Origin: Pseudozyma flocculosa PF-1 | Taxonomy: Eukaryota > Basidiomycota > Ustilaginomycetes > Ustilaginales > Ustilaginaceae | Direction of reading: 5' to 3' | Assembly: GCF_000417875.1 (NCBI RefSeq) | Contig: NW_006920888.1 | Location: forward strand, 80,738 to 144,737 | Length of the DNA stretch: 64,000 bases | Shown: positions 10,887 to 21,574 of the stretch, in pieces | Position numbering within the stretch: position 1 is the first letter of the stretch | How the letters are laid out: the number at the start of each line of letters is the position of its first letter | The notes under the pieces: model-generated | What the model was told of the DNA's origin: nothing | The model's input: the letters and a program-made list of their open reading frames with translations, nothing else | The model's database searches: none | Position numbers and translations under genes: made by a program

Positions 10887-13281
10887 CTCGCTGGCGCTCT
10901 CCACGGCGGTCGAGCCCGACGTACACGTACTCTGTAGCATCCCCTGCCCTGTCGTGCGTACACACGACGATGTATGTATGTAGGGATACGCGGTGGTGGG
11001 CTCCGCCGTTGAGATCGACAAAACGTGCCGCATCCACTTCGGGTGGCGTTTGCAAGCCCTGATCCGTCCGTGGGCGCGCGCTACCGCGCAGGTCCCGGGC
11101 CACGCAGGTACGTGCCTCGACTTGTCCTTGGTCATCAAGGAGAGGAGGGCTGAGCTGCCACGTCTGCCACGTTGGTGGCTCGGCCGTTGCTGGGTTGACC
11201 GCTCTGGTCTGCGTCAACGGTCGTGTCAGATCCGATCGAGACGACTACCGTTCCCCCGTCCGCCGCGCCACCCTTCCACAATGACGGGCAAAGCGTTGTC
11301 AGGTCCTCGTATCGTCGCGAAGGAAGAAATGTTCTTTCAGTCTGTTGGGGTCCGATGAATGGCCACGGTTGAGCAGTTCGATCAACGACTCCCACCTCGT
11401 CGATATCCACAGACCGAAAGGGGTATCGTTGGGCCCGACGAGACAGAGCGAGGGGCGGTCGACCTCCTGCCCCTTGCCTCGGCGTTCTGGGGCGTTTCAA
11501 GGTCCCCTTTTCTGCGCTCGCCGTGCAGACGGAGTGGGTCGCTGTGGGGGTCGACGAAATCAGACCCACCTGCCTCGAGAAGGGGTGGGTTGAGCGAACG
11601 ATTGCCGTCGTCGATCTGACGATCATCAGGTGAGTGGAGGTGGCGTAACGAATAAAAGCTCTGAACTGCGCAGCCTCATGGATCAGGGAGGAGGAGATGG
11701 GCATGCTGGGCGCGTCCGTAGCGAGGCAGCGACCAACGACGGACGACGCTTGACGACCTCTCGACGTCTCGCCCGCGTGGCATGCGCTTGCTGGCTGGGC
11801 TTGGCAGGCGGCCTCTTCGCTGTGCTTGCTGGCAGCCAACCCACTCTGCCCCACCCGGCCTCAATCTCACTCACGTATCCGCTGGCAATGCAGGCACACG
11901 CTCCCTGCGCAGACCCCACCCCCGGCAATCGATCCGAGCCCGAAGACAAAAAAAAAGCCTCTTTCACTCTCGCTCGGCGACGCGCTTTGTCCTTTGTCCG
12001 AGTGGGGTCCGAGGGCGGCCGATCGCTGTCCTTACAGGCTTATCGTGCCTGCGTCCATACCTGCCGTAGCTTCCAGCCCGGGCCTCTGTCGGCGCACTCA
12101 CTTGGTCAGGATCGGCTCAAGAGCAGTAGTGGGTATGAGCAACGAACCGCTCGCCCCCCCTCTCTCGGGCCCCTGCGCGCTGCTCTTGGCAGACATACGG
12201 TCGGGTTGCTCGATGCCTCGTACCGCATGTTCCGCAGGTACGTACGTACGAACCTTGGCTTCTTCGGAGTCAAACAATCTGCAAGCAGGCCACATGGAAG
12301 CCGGATGCGTTCCCGGCGCACCTGCAGCGACCATGGCCGGCAGGTGACCCACCGGCTAGCCAGGCGAAGCGCAGTTCATCTCGACACCCGGCCACCGCAA
12401 CGGAGTCGTCGGCAGATGTCCGACAGAAGGCCCCACCTCTTTGCCTCGCTCTTGATTCTTGATTCGGACGGATGGCGCGCCGGACTCGTCAGCCTCTCGT
12501 CCCCTCTACGGGCGTACAAAGGTTGATGGCGACGGCGACGGCGGCGACGGCGGTGACGGCGGCGGCGGCGTCAGCAGCGCCTCGAAAGTCCCATCGAGCG
12601 CCCTTGGAGATCCAAGGACGAAGAACGAGACGCTATTGACAGCCGAAACTGCAGGTGGCATAAGCCCGGCGACGTACAACGACTGCAGGCGTTGCCGTAC
12701 TGGTCCAGGGCCACCGCATCACAGAGGGTCCCGACGACGGCGTTGGCCGGTATCGCGGCAGCGGCGCAGCGCTACTGTAGGCTAGCCCAGACCGTCTGGA
12801 AGCACCCTGACAGCGCCTTCGAGAGGGACGTCCGAGGCGCGCCCCCACTTCGTTGGCCCCCCAGAGCCGGCAGGGCTGGGCGCAACGGCCGGTGGGCCCT
12901 GTGGCTGTAGCCGTGGCTGTGTCTCTGGCTCCGGATCTGGCGTCCCACGTCCAGCGTCGGTCGAAGCGGTCGACTCTCGACGAGCCTCGAACCTATCGAC
13001 CGCTTCGGCGACGGATGGGGGGCCGAGGAAAGCCATATAAGCCCGTCCCCTCATCGCCCTCATCCCTTCTTTCCTCATCACTCAACCTCTCTTACTCACC
13101 TAATCCCCAGTCTCTCTTCTCCAGCCCCGTTCCACGAACAGTACGCGTTTCTACGCCTTACCCAAGAACAATCCATCCCATCTTCGCCCCCTATACTCTC
13201 TCTCTAATCGTCTCCGAGACCTCGACGAACCCCAGACGCCACCAACTTCCAAAAACCACCAACAAGACCAGTAACATCATC
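10887..13281. other. Gene-free 2.4 kb upstream of the secreted-protein gene
   Basis: This stretch contains the 3' end of AP-3 delta and the promoter of the secreted protein. Open frames of 239 codons (minus, 11135-11854) and 298 codons (plus, 11630-12526) exist, but their products have no recognisable domain, no conserved-looking islands and cover repeats. A short GGCGAC run lies at 12530-12565. From 13060 to the start codon the plus strand is pyrimidine-rich, typical of the 5' leader of a highly expressed fungal gene. Confidence 0.55.
13034..13041 (+). promoter_or_regulatory. TATA-like box of the secreted-protein gene
   Basis: CATATAAG lies about 245 bp before the ATG at 13282, followed by a long CT-rich leader. 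This arrangement suits a strongly expressed gene. The match and position are visible; activity is inferred. Confidence 0.5.
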
Positions 13282-14622
13282 ATGAAGCTCTCGATCGCTC
13301 TCGTCGCCACCGCCATCGCCGTCGGCTCCGTCGCGGCCACCACCAAGGACTGCAACACCGGCGCCTGCTGCTTCCAGCTCCCCGACGAGCTCGAGATCAA
13401 GGGCGGCAACGCCACCAACAAGGGCGGCTACTACCAGCTCGACGACGGCAAGTGCACGCTGCACACCAAGAAGGGCGGCCACAAGGTCGTCACCTACAAG
13501 ACGTCCAACGGCAAGTGCAAGTCGGTCTCGCACCAGCACGGCCTGCGCGTCACGTCGTCGGGCCACCACAAGCAGGAGGGCAAGACGTGCACGGGCAAGG
13601 GCCAGTTCTCGATTGAGAACTGGGACTCGTGGTTCAAGAACTCGGCCTTCAACTCGCAGAGCTTCTCATACTCGACCGACGTCAACTCCAAGGGCGAGCA
13701 GTTCAGCGGCGGCAGCTACTACAACGGCAACGGCAACGGCTACTCGGCCGGCCAGACGCAGAGCTACGAGAAGAACAAGGGCAACAGGCACGTCAGCGCC
13801 ACGTCGTCCTCTTCGAGCTACTCGAACAGCGAGGGCGACAACCACAAGTGGGCCACCCCCGGCGGCGGCGCCGGCACCGGCGGCTACTTCAACAACCAGC
13901 AGGGCAGCAAGTCGTCGTTCAACAAGGACGTCGACGTCAGCCACTCGTACGGCTCCGGCAGCAAGTCGGGCCAGGCCTGGGCCGGCAACGACGGCTACGG
14001 CAACGGCGGCGCCGCCTACCGCTACGGCCAGAACCAGCAGGGTGGCAGCGACTACTACAAGCACCACACCGACGGCTACACGCAGCAGGACAGCAAGAAC
14101 AGCGGCCAGGGCGGCATCGAGGTCGGCCCCGGCGGCCTCTACGCCGGTGGCAAGCTGCAGGGCGACCGCAGCTCCAAGACCCACTACCGCGACAGCGAGT
14201 CCGACGGCCAGCACTCGTCCAAGAGCTGGAACAACGGCCAGGGCGTCGCCGTGTACAACGACCAGGGCCAGGTCATCGGCTACCAGCAGTCGGACAAGGG
14301 CTCGGCCGACCACAGCAAGCACCACAGCGAGTCGACGGCCTACGACGCCAAGTCGCACGACAGCTCCTACATCGGCGGCGAGGCCAGCCCGGACGGCATC
14401 CACGGCTCGGCCGGCAAGCACCACTCCGACTCGCAGTACTACGCCAAGAACACCCACGACGACCAGAGCGACAACTACAAGGACCAGCAGCAGTACAAGA
14501 CGCCCAACGGCTCCGGCTACAGGTGGAAGGAGGGCCACTCGTCGTCGTGGAAGGACAGCCACGTCGAGCAGTGGCAGAGCAACAGCCAGGACCAGAAGGC
14601 CAAGATCGACGCCGGCAACTAA
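13282..14622 (+). CDS. Secreted Gly/Ser/Tyr/His-rich protein with a Cys-rich head
   Basis: Single exon, 446 residues. The start (MKLSIALVATAIAVGSVAA) is a clear secretion signal of about 20 residues. The next ~95 residues hold six Cys (DCNTGACC, GKCTL, GKCKS, KTCTG), then a long low-complexity region rich in Gly, Ser, Tyr, Asn, Gln and His with recurring SYS, HHS and NGNG patterns. There is no transmembrane segment, obvious GPI signal or dibasic Kex2 site. Codons almost always end in C or G, and a TATA-like box and CT-rich leader lie upstream, all pointing to high expression. I do not recognise a named family. A cell-wall, biofilm, adhesive or effector-type structural protein is plausible inference. 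It does not look like a hydrophobin: only six Cys and no hydrophobin spacing. Confidence 0.85.
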   Translation: MKLSIALVATAIAVGSVAATTKDCNTGACCFQLPDELEIKGGNATNKGGYYQLDDGKCTLHTKKGGHKVVTYKTSNGKCKSVSHQHGLRVTSSGHHKQEGKTCTGKGQFSIENWDSWFKNSAFNSQSFSYSTDVNSKGEQFSGGSYYNGNGNGYSAGQTQSYEKNKGNRHVSATSSSSSYSNSEGDNHKWATPGGGAGTGGYFNNQQGSKSSFNKDVDVSHSYGSGSKSGQAWAGNDGYGNGGAAYRYGQNQQGGSDYYKHHTDGYTQQDSKNSGQGGIEVGPGGLYAGGKLQGDRSSKTHYRDSESDGQHSSKSWNNGQGVAVYNDQGQVIGYQQSDKGSADHSKHHSESTAYDAKSHDSSYIGGEASPDGIHGSAGKHHSDSQYYAKNTHDDQSDNYKDQQQYKTPNGSGYRWKEGHSSSWKDSHVEQWQSNSQDQKAKIDAGN

Positions 14623-15971
14623 GCGGCCGTCAATCTCGCTGATCCTGATCCTGTTGGCCGTCGCTCCTGACCGCCGACGGCGCGCTTCGACGTCGACGTC
14701 GACCTTGACCTCATGGCCTTGACGTAGCGTCGCCACCCACCGCCTTCCCCCGCCTCCTTGTCTCCCTTCTCAATCGATCGGCCGGTCCGACGCGTTCAGC
14801 CTAACCCGCGCAGCCGGTGCCCTCCGACCGGCCGCGCCTACACCGTCACCGTCGCTACCAACCAAACCCCCTTTCAGAAAACATCAGAATCTAGACGATC
14901 ACTCCTCCCTCCCTCCCCTCTCCTTCCCACCCCACCTAGACACCATCCCGATCAACCCCCATCCTTCTTCCGCCTCTAGGCATACGGTCAAGAGGTAGAG
15001 GCGGGTGGGGTAGAGGCCGATAGATTCGGCCTCCGTCCTCGAGCCATTCCGGTCCTTCTTTATCCAATTTCCCCCAACCCAGCCCTCCCCACCCCTCCGC
15101 CCCCTTTCCATCCCCTGACAATTCATCCCATTTTCTTCCTCCCTCGCCCCGTCCGCGTCTGCCTTTGCGTGTGCCAGTCAGCCAGCCGAGCCTCGCGCCT
15201 GCGTGCCTGCGTGCCTGCGTGCGTGCGCAAGAGGCGGGCAAAGTCTCGTCGCTGCCGGGCTTCGAAGGCGGTTCAATACATCGATACATTTCGCAACAGG
15301 GGAAGAGGGCCGCGCAGTTCGCAGAAAAAGGAGCGTGGTAGACCAAACTCTCCTCGCCTCGTGGGGCGGCCGGAGAGGTCGGAAGAGCATCGCAGCAGAA
15401 GCCGAGAAGAGGGCGCAGGACGCAGGACGGGGAGAGGGAGAGGGGGAGAAAGGCGGCTAGGAAGGATGGGAACGCGGCTGTGTGCGTCCGCCTAAGTCAT
15501 CGTCCGATCGATGTGCAAGTGCGATGCCCCCGCTCCGGCTTGCGTCAAAGGCGCCAGTTGGGGAGCGCGGGGAAAAGGAAAAGGAGTGTGGGTATGGCGT
15601 GCGTCGATGCGCTTGGCAGCGTCCGGGCAAGACACGAGAGTTTGGGCTAGGCGTGGCCAGGAAGAAGGGGGGAAAGAAGGCTAGACGGGGCAGCAGGGGG
15701 AAGGGGTCGCAAAGGGGCTGGGAGGGTTTATGTGTACAAGATGGGATGGATGGTATATCTTCGCGCTTCTCCTCGTTTGCGTGCGGCGCGCACCGCTTCA
15801 GTCGGCCACGGGTTTCGATCCTCGTTGCTAGTCTGCTTGCTTGTTCCTGCTTGTCGGCGACGAAAACGATGACGATGACGCGGTGCCCGGAGGATGATCG
15901 ACGGACCTGCACCGCTTCCAAAGGCCCGGGGTCAATCCCGATCGCTCGTCGATTCGGCTTAGGGCGCCGCC
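14623..15971. other. Intergenic spacer, polypyrimidine tract
   Basis: The 3' ends of the secreted-protein gene (plus) and SHO1 (minus) face each other across about 1.35 kb. The plus strand is strongly pyrimidine-rich from about 14880 to 15150, with CT and CCCC-type runs. No gene or RNA is supported. Confidence 0.55.
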
Positions 15972-17281
15972 TCAGAGCAGCTGCATGTAGTTGCTCGGCA
16001 CGATGCCCGTCTCGCCGCTGGCCTTCTTGGCCTGCCACCACTTGCCCGAGTTGTCGACAATGTCGAGCACCTCGCCCTTGGAAAACGAGATCTCGGTCGG
16101 GTCGTCGGCGTTGGCCTGGTAGGCGTACAGCGCCCTCGCCTTGTAGCCGTAGTCGGGCTGCCCGCCCTCGCCCTGATTCCGCGCGACCGAGGGCGAGCCG
16201 GGCGCAACGTTGCTGTGCGACGTCGTCGAGGGCGCGCCGCCGAGGTCGGAAGCGGGTCCGCCGCCTGCCGCCGCCGTCCCCGTGCCTCCGCCCATGCCGA
16301 CCTGGCTGCCCAGCACCGTCTCGCCTCCCTGTCGGCTTCGCATGCTGGGGCTCTGCGCCAGCTTGGACGCGCCCAGGCCGGTGCCGTTGGCCGTCGTGAC
16401 GTCGGCGGCCGAGGGGCTGTGGCCGAACGCGGGCTGGTAGCCGCCCGACGCAGCGCCTGCCTGGAAGCCGCCCGAGTAGGCCGAGCCGTTGCCCATGCCG
16501 CCGCCGTAACCGCCCCCGCCTCCGCCACTGCGCATGCCGGGACCGGCGCCGCCGTACCGCCCGCTGTTGCGGCTGCCGGGGCTGCTGAGGCCCTGGTTGG
16601 TCGAGTTGAGCAGGGCAAACAGGGGAGAGTCGTCCTCGCTGGTGAGGTAGAGCAGCCAGACGAGGTTGGCGATCGTCATGAGGAAGTAGCCGGCGGCGAC
16701 GGCCTGGAGGCTGCTGGTATTGGCGTAGATGCCGCGGTCGATGCCCGAGACGGCAAAGACGAGGGCGACGGCGTCAAAGGCGACGAGCTGCAGCCGGGCC
16801 AGGGCGAGGCTGTCGGTGATGACGCAGGCCGTCATGCCGGCGATGAGGAAAAACTCGAGGAAGATGCCGAACCACAGCGTCCCCTGGCGGTCATTGCTGG
16901 CCTCGGCGACGATCTGTCCGATGAAGGCGACAAACCATCCCACGAATGCCAGCGCGAATGTCGCCAGCAGGATCTTGTGTGCGAAGAGGAGCCTGCGTGG
17001 ATGTCCAGGGAGCGAGTCGGGCCAGATGGTGAAGAAGATGTCAGGACTTGTGCTAACGAGTGTGAATCGCGACGGCGCGAAGACGGGGGGACACAGCGCG
17101 ACTGATCACACCAGCAAGGCCCGCAACGCCTCTGCGGCGCACGCATCGCGAGGGGGATCCGCACTTGGTCCGCCCTCGCGCTGAGCATGCCGTGATGCCC
17201 TGGAAGCGGACGTTGCCGGCAAGGTCCGGGCACTCACCCGATGTCGAAGCCGCCCCTTCCGCCTCCTCTTTGGCCTGCCAT
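15972..17281 (-). CDS. SHO1: SHO1-type osmosensor, four TM segments and SH3 domain
   Basis: Two exons on minus: 17281-17238 (MAGQRGGGRGGFDI) and 16992-15972, joined across a 245-bp GTGAGT...CGCAG intron; 354 residues. The N-terminal half has four hydrophobic segments with very short loops (starting at LLFAHKILLATFALAFVGW; the last is GYFLMTIANLVWLLYL). A Gly/Ser/Tyr-rich linker follows, then a C-terminal SH3 domain (ARALYAYQANADDPTEISF ... SGKWWQAKK ... GIVPSNYMQLL). This order is diagnostic of Sho1. Family knowledge: Sho1 is a plasma-membrane sensor/scaffold whose SH3 domain binds Pbs2-type MAPKK in the HOG pathway and also feeds invasive growth and, in plant pathogens, appressorium signalling. 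The small first exon was chosen because it completes TM1 and restores frame. Confidence 0.94.
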
Positions 17282-17646
17282 GGTGGTGCTTCCGGTGTGG
17301 GTTGTGCTGTTGTCGCGGTCCGGCGTGCTCAGGCGATGGAGGAGAGGCCCGTGTGTTGGTCTAGGACGGATGTCTCGGTTGGAGCGTGTCAGGTGTTGCC
17401 GTGCTGTTGACGCGATGTGCGAGCTGGATGGGCTCGAAGGGGTTGACGGCTGCGAGCTGTCGAGATGGAGCGAGAAGAGGGTAGACGAAAGTAGAGGCAG
17501 CCGGCGGTGACGGTGGTGGTGGTGATGGTCGAGGAAGGGAAACGAAAGTGGAGCGGAGGCCGAGCCGAAGGAAGTGAGGTGGGTGGGTTCGAGCGAGGGA
17601 GCGTGAGAGAGAGAGAGAGGCGAGCAGGCAGCCAGGCGGGGTGAGC

Positions 17647-17689
<43 letters not shown>
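17647..17689. repeat. CAGG tetranucleotide microsatellite
   Basis: About 10-11 perfect CAGG units, ending some 30 bases before the N gap that starts at 17720. The array length in the assembly may be collapsed. Confidence 0.9.
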
Positions 17690-17719
17690 CCAGAGAGGGG
17701 GCCGCACCGCGCCGCGCCG

Positions 17720-18078
17720 NNNNNNNNNNNNNNNNNNNNNNNNNNNNNNNNNNNNNNNNNNNNNNNNNNNNNNNNNNNNNNNNNNNNNNNNNNNNNNNNN
17801 NNNNNNNNNNNNNNNNNNNNNNNNNNNNNNNNNNNNNNNNNNNNNNNNNNNNNNNNNNNNNNNNNNNNNNNNNNNNNNNNNNNNNNNNNNNNNNNNNNNN
17901 NNNNNNNNNNNNNNNNNNNNNNNNNNNNNNNNNNNNNNNNNNNNNNNNNNNNNNNNNNNNNNNNNNNNNNNNNNNNNNNNNNNNNNNNNNNNNNNNNNNN
18001 NNNNNNNNNNNNNNNNNNNNNNNNNNNNNNNNNNNNNNNNNNNNNNNNNNNNNNNNNNNNNNNNNNNNNNNNNNNNNN
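17720..18078. other. Assembly gap (359 N)
   Basis: An unresolved run of N flanked on the left by a CAGG microsatellite and a CG-rich CCGCGCCGCG tract. Its true size and content are unknown. It lies in the upstream region of SHO1. Confidence 0.98.
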
Positions 18079-18472
18079 CTGGCCTGCTCTGACTTGGGTT
18101 GGCAGGTCGCACCGCCGTCTGCCCTGCCAACAGCTGCATCGGCCTGCTTCCGAAAGCTGGCCCGCCGCCATCCCGACACCGCCACGCACGCACGCTGCCT
18201 TCTTAGCTTGCTTGCCCGCCGGCTCTGCCGCAAGAGTTGGCCAAGATGCTACTTACCTACTGCTTGGCAGCCAACAAGCAAGCCAGCAGATCAGCAAGTC
18301 AGCGAGTCAGAGAGCCGGCCAGCTTGGGCCAGCAGGCTAGCCAGCCCGCTGGGCGTTTCGGAAACAAGCGCAGCTTTTCGGCTCTGCGCCCGAGTCCTTC
18401 TTTGCATGCATCCTCGCCCGGCCTGCGATACGAGGCTGCACGTCGCATCGGCTGGCTGTGAACGCGTGCAGG

Positions 18473-18504
<32 letters not shown>

Positions 18505-18506
18505 AG
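18473..18506. repeat. CAGC/GCCA tetranucleotide microsatellite
   Basis: About eight CAGC-phase tetramers in the spacer between SHO1 and PRPP synthetase. The same motif recurs in most spacers of the window. Confidence 0.85.
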
Positions 18507-19207
18507 AGAGGAGCTTTTCCGGCACATCGGGAAGGCCTCCTCTGGGCCGATCCATCAGCGCTCGCCCAGTCTGCATCCATCGTCGTCCACGCCTGCTTCG
18601 CCGCCGCTCATATCCGCCTCAACGACGCTTGGGCGTTTTCCGGTTCAGCGGCCCGAAGAATCGCTCTCTCACGTTCGCGCAACGACGATTTAAAACCTCG
18701 TCTTGAGGTCCGCGTGCCTGCTGAAGTGCTGGCCACTTCGGTCGTTGACCAACGCCGAAAGCCGCGGCCGCACGTCGGATGTACATTCGTACATCCATCC
18801 ATTCATCCCTCAAAAATCGGAACGGTTCTCGACTTGCTCGTCGAGAAGTTCTTGCCGGTCGAGGGCCCCCTCGGAACTCAGCAAGATCGGGCGAGGAGGT
18901 CGCGCCTCTTTGTCCGCGTCTGTCTCACGCACGGGGAACTGGCAAAAGGCCGTCCTCGAGCCGATAGCCTCGTACGTCGCCTCGTGCTGGGGCGGTCCAT
19001 GCCCGGGTCCCGCCAACAGGGACCATGGGCCCCCTCAACAAAGTCCCTGCCAGCCTCGCTTCATGAATCCGTCACGCTCTCGGACCGTACCAGGCGTCGA
19101 TCGAGGATATACATTTCTTTCGAAAGCTAGCTAGCGGGCGGCGCGAGAGAGAGTAAGCCGGGACGGCGCGGACCGCATCGAGTCCGGGGCGGGAATTGGG
19201 CCCGCTG

Positions 19208-20847
19208 CTAGAACATCATCTCGGCGTCCTGCCTGAAGAGCTGCGAGATCGACTCGCCGTGGTGCGAGCGGCGGATCGTCTCGCCAATGACGGCCGACAC
19301 GTCCATGATCTCGAGCTTGCCGCCGCTCTGGGCGGCGTTTTCGGCGTTGGCGATCGTGTTGGTGACGACGAGCTTCTCCAGGCTGAGCTTCTTGAGCAGC
19401 TCGACCGACTGGCCGCTCAGCAGGCCGTGGGTGATGATGGCGTACACCTTGGCCGCGCCCGCGTCCTCGAGCGTCTTGGCCGCCAGCGCCAGCGTCCGGC
19501 CCGTGTCCACCATGTCGTCGACCAGGATCGCCACCTGCCCGCAGCGATCGGCGAGGAGGGACGAGGCGGTGCAAAGTTAGCGTCAAGCGGCGTACGGCGC
19601 CGGGTCGCGTCGCGACTCACCTTGCCCTTGACGTCTCCGACGAGGATCTCCATCCGTGTCGACGTCTCGTCGTCCGAGTCGTCGGCCTCGGTCCCGCTCT
19701 CGTTGCGGTCGCGCGCGCCGCCGCTGCGCACCCGGTGACCCTCACCGTCGGTCATGATCCACTCTCCAGTCTCGGCGCACTTGACGCCGTTGGCAATGTC
19801 GCTGTAGACGTGCTTGGACCCCGCGGCAGCTGCTGCCGCCGCCGCCTGGCCCTCGACGCTGAGGTGGCTGAGCTGGTCGGTGGCCGAGCTGACGTCGGCA
19901 GCGTTGGCCCTCTCCGAGTTCTTGAGCGCGGTCAAACGCGCCGACACGCTGCTGCTGCCGACGGGCTGCGAGGTGGCGCCGACACCGGCGTTGAGTCCCG
20001 TGCCATCGAGCAGCACCGAGCTCGACATGGGCGTGCTGAGGCCGGAGCGGAGGTCGTCGAACGACGACTTGCTCGAGAGGCCCATCTCCTTCTTCTGCGC
20101 GGCGCGGATGCGCTTGTTCTGCTCACGCTTGCGATTGCGGTTGATGAGCGCAAAGTCGACGCCGAGCGCATCGGCGAGCGACGTGGCCCTAGTGAGCGAC
20201 AAACACACGGAGCGCGGGGGAAAAGAATCAGCCAGCTGAAGGGTCGCAGCGACAGGCATCTCGAGGAGTCAGAGACTGGGTCGCGCATGCCGCTCTCACC
20301 TCTTTGCGCCGCCGGCGTCGGGGCTGACGATGATGGCGTCGCGCCAGTTTTCGACCTTGGAGCGGATCCAGCGGGCGACGCTGGGTTCCGAGGTGAGGTT
20401 GTCGACGGGGATGTCAAAGAAGCCCTGAATCTGGCTTGCATGGAGGTCCATGGTGATGACGTGGTCTGCACCGGCGACGGTGAGCATGTTTGCGACGAGC
20501 TTTGCAGTGATGGGGGCGCGGCTCTTGTCCTTCTTGTCGTGGCGCGAGTAGGGGAACGAGGGGATGACGGCGGTGATCCTCCGGGCCGAGGCGGTCTTGC
20601 AGGCCGAGAGGAGGATGAGGAGCTCCATGAGCGAGTCGTTGGGATCGGTGTAGGGCGAGTTGCCCGTCTGGAGGACGTAGACGTCCTCGTCGCGGACCGA
20701 GCTGCCGATGCGCACGTCGATGGACTGGTCGGCGAACTTTTTGCAGATGCACGGCGTGAGCGGGATGCCGAGCCTGTCGGCCACGAGCTGGGCCAGCTCA
20801 GGGTGGCTGTTGCCCGTCAAGAGGCGGATCGAGTTGACTCCAGGCAT
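19208..20847 (-). CDS. PRS1: Ribose-phosphate pyrophosphokinase (PRPP synthetase), Prs1-type
   Basis: Three exons on minus, 20847-20300, 20188-19621 and 19534-19208, with introns of 111 and 86 bp; 480 residues. The enzyme makes 5-phosphoribosyl-1-pyrophosphate from ribose-5-phosphate and ATP for purine, pyrimidine, His, Trp and NAD synthesis. Family blocks: [78 protein letters not shown], and the PRPP-binding loop [15 protein letters not shown]. About 140 residues of Ser/Asp-rich insertion separate [21 protein letters not shown] from VGDVKGK. Such non-homologous insertions mark yeast Prs1 and Prs5, which act in heteromeric complexes and link to cell-wall integrity signalling. The ATG of [17 protein letters not shown] was taken as start; the frame stays open upstream without an ATG. 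Confidence 0.94.
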
Positions 20848-21574
20848 CTTTGGCGTGGTCTGGTCGGAATCGAGGTCGGGGTCGAGTACGGGGACGACGT
20901 GCGCCGGCGGTGCTGCTCCGTTGCTGGTCGGTGACGATCCGTCAAAGTGCGGCAGTAGCGAGCGCCGATCCAAGCAGTGCGGATGGCGATAAAGAGAACG
21001 GAGGGAGGGAGAAAGGCGGAGGCAGGCGTGCGGGTGTGCAAGAAGGGTCGGGGGTTAGGAGGCTAGGATCACTCTCAATGGCAGCGAGCGGTGGCACCGA
21101 CCGGGCCCTCCGAGCTCTAACTTTGGCGCCGGGAGAGATGAGCCAGCCAGCCAGCCAGCCAGCCCCTGCTTCGGAAGAAAGCCAGCAGCCCCGCAGGCCC
21201 CCCTCTCTTCTGGCTGCCTGCCTGCCCGGCCTGCCCGGACTCAGGCTTGTGGAGAAAAATTTGGACGTGGTGCCTGCCCTGCCGGCTCCGTTTCGGGGGC
21301 TCCCGGCCCGATCGCTAGCCATCGGGGCCTCGGCTTCGGCCTTTGCCCGGGGTCTTGCCGGCCGCTTCCCGACCCCTCGACCCCACTCTGCTCTGCCTGG
21401 CACCCTCCTCCTGCCTTCCACATATCCCTACGCTTCTGGCTGGCCAGCTTGCTCGCCGACTGCTGCCACTTTTGTCGGATCGCTCCGCTCCATATTCGGG
21501 CATAGATAGACACGCTCCGACCCCTGACCGCTGCGCACAGCAAGCCCTGGAACGCCGTCGAACGTGCGAGCTGA
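20848..21574. promoter_or_regulatory. Shared divergent promoter region, PRPP synthetase / MTHFS
   Basis: About 730 bp separate the start codons of two divergently transcribed metabolic genes. The region holds a CCAG run (21141-21164) and GC-rich sequence. No specific factor site is claimed. Confidence 0.45.

Larger units (their letters stand above)
17282..19207. other. Repeat-rich spacer with an assembly gap
   Basis: About 1.9 kb lie between the SHO1 start and the 3' end of PRPP synthetase. The SHO1 promoter side holds a CAGG array that runs into an N gap, then a GCCA/CCAG array at 18473-18506. Open frames here encode only repeat-derived Trp-Leu-Ala-Gly text. No supported gene, although sequence hidden by the gap is unknown. 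Confidence 0.55.

Noticed and set aside
11135..12526. Possible genes on both strands between AP-3 delta and the secreted protein
   Set aside because: No recognisable domain, no third-position bias like the neighbours, and neither frame looks conserved.
13282..14622. Reading the secreted protein as a hydrophobin or repellent-type peptide precursor
   Set aside because: Only six Cys with the wrong spacing for hydrophobins, and no dibasic Kex2 processing sites between repeats.
17361..18693. Open frames of 266-350 codons spanning 17.3-18.7 kb
   Set aside because: They are continuous only because the N gap is read as unknown codons.
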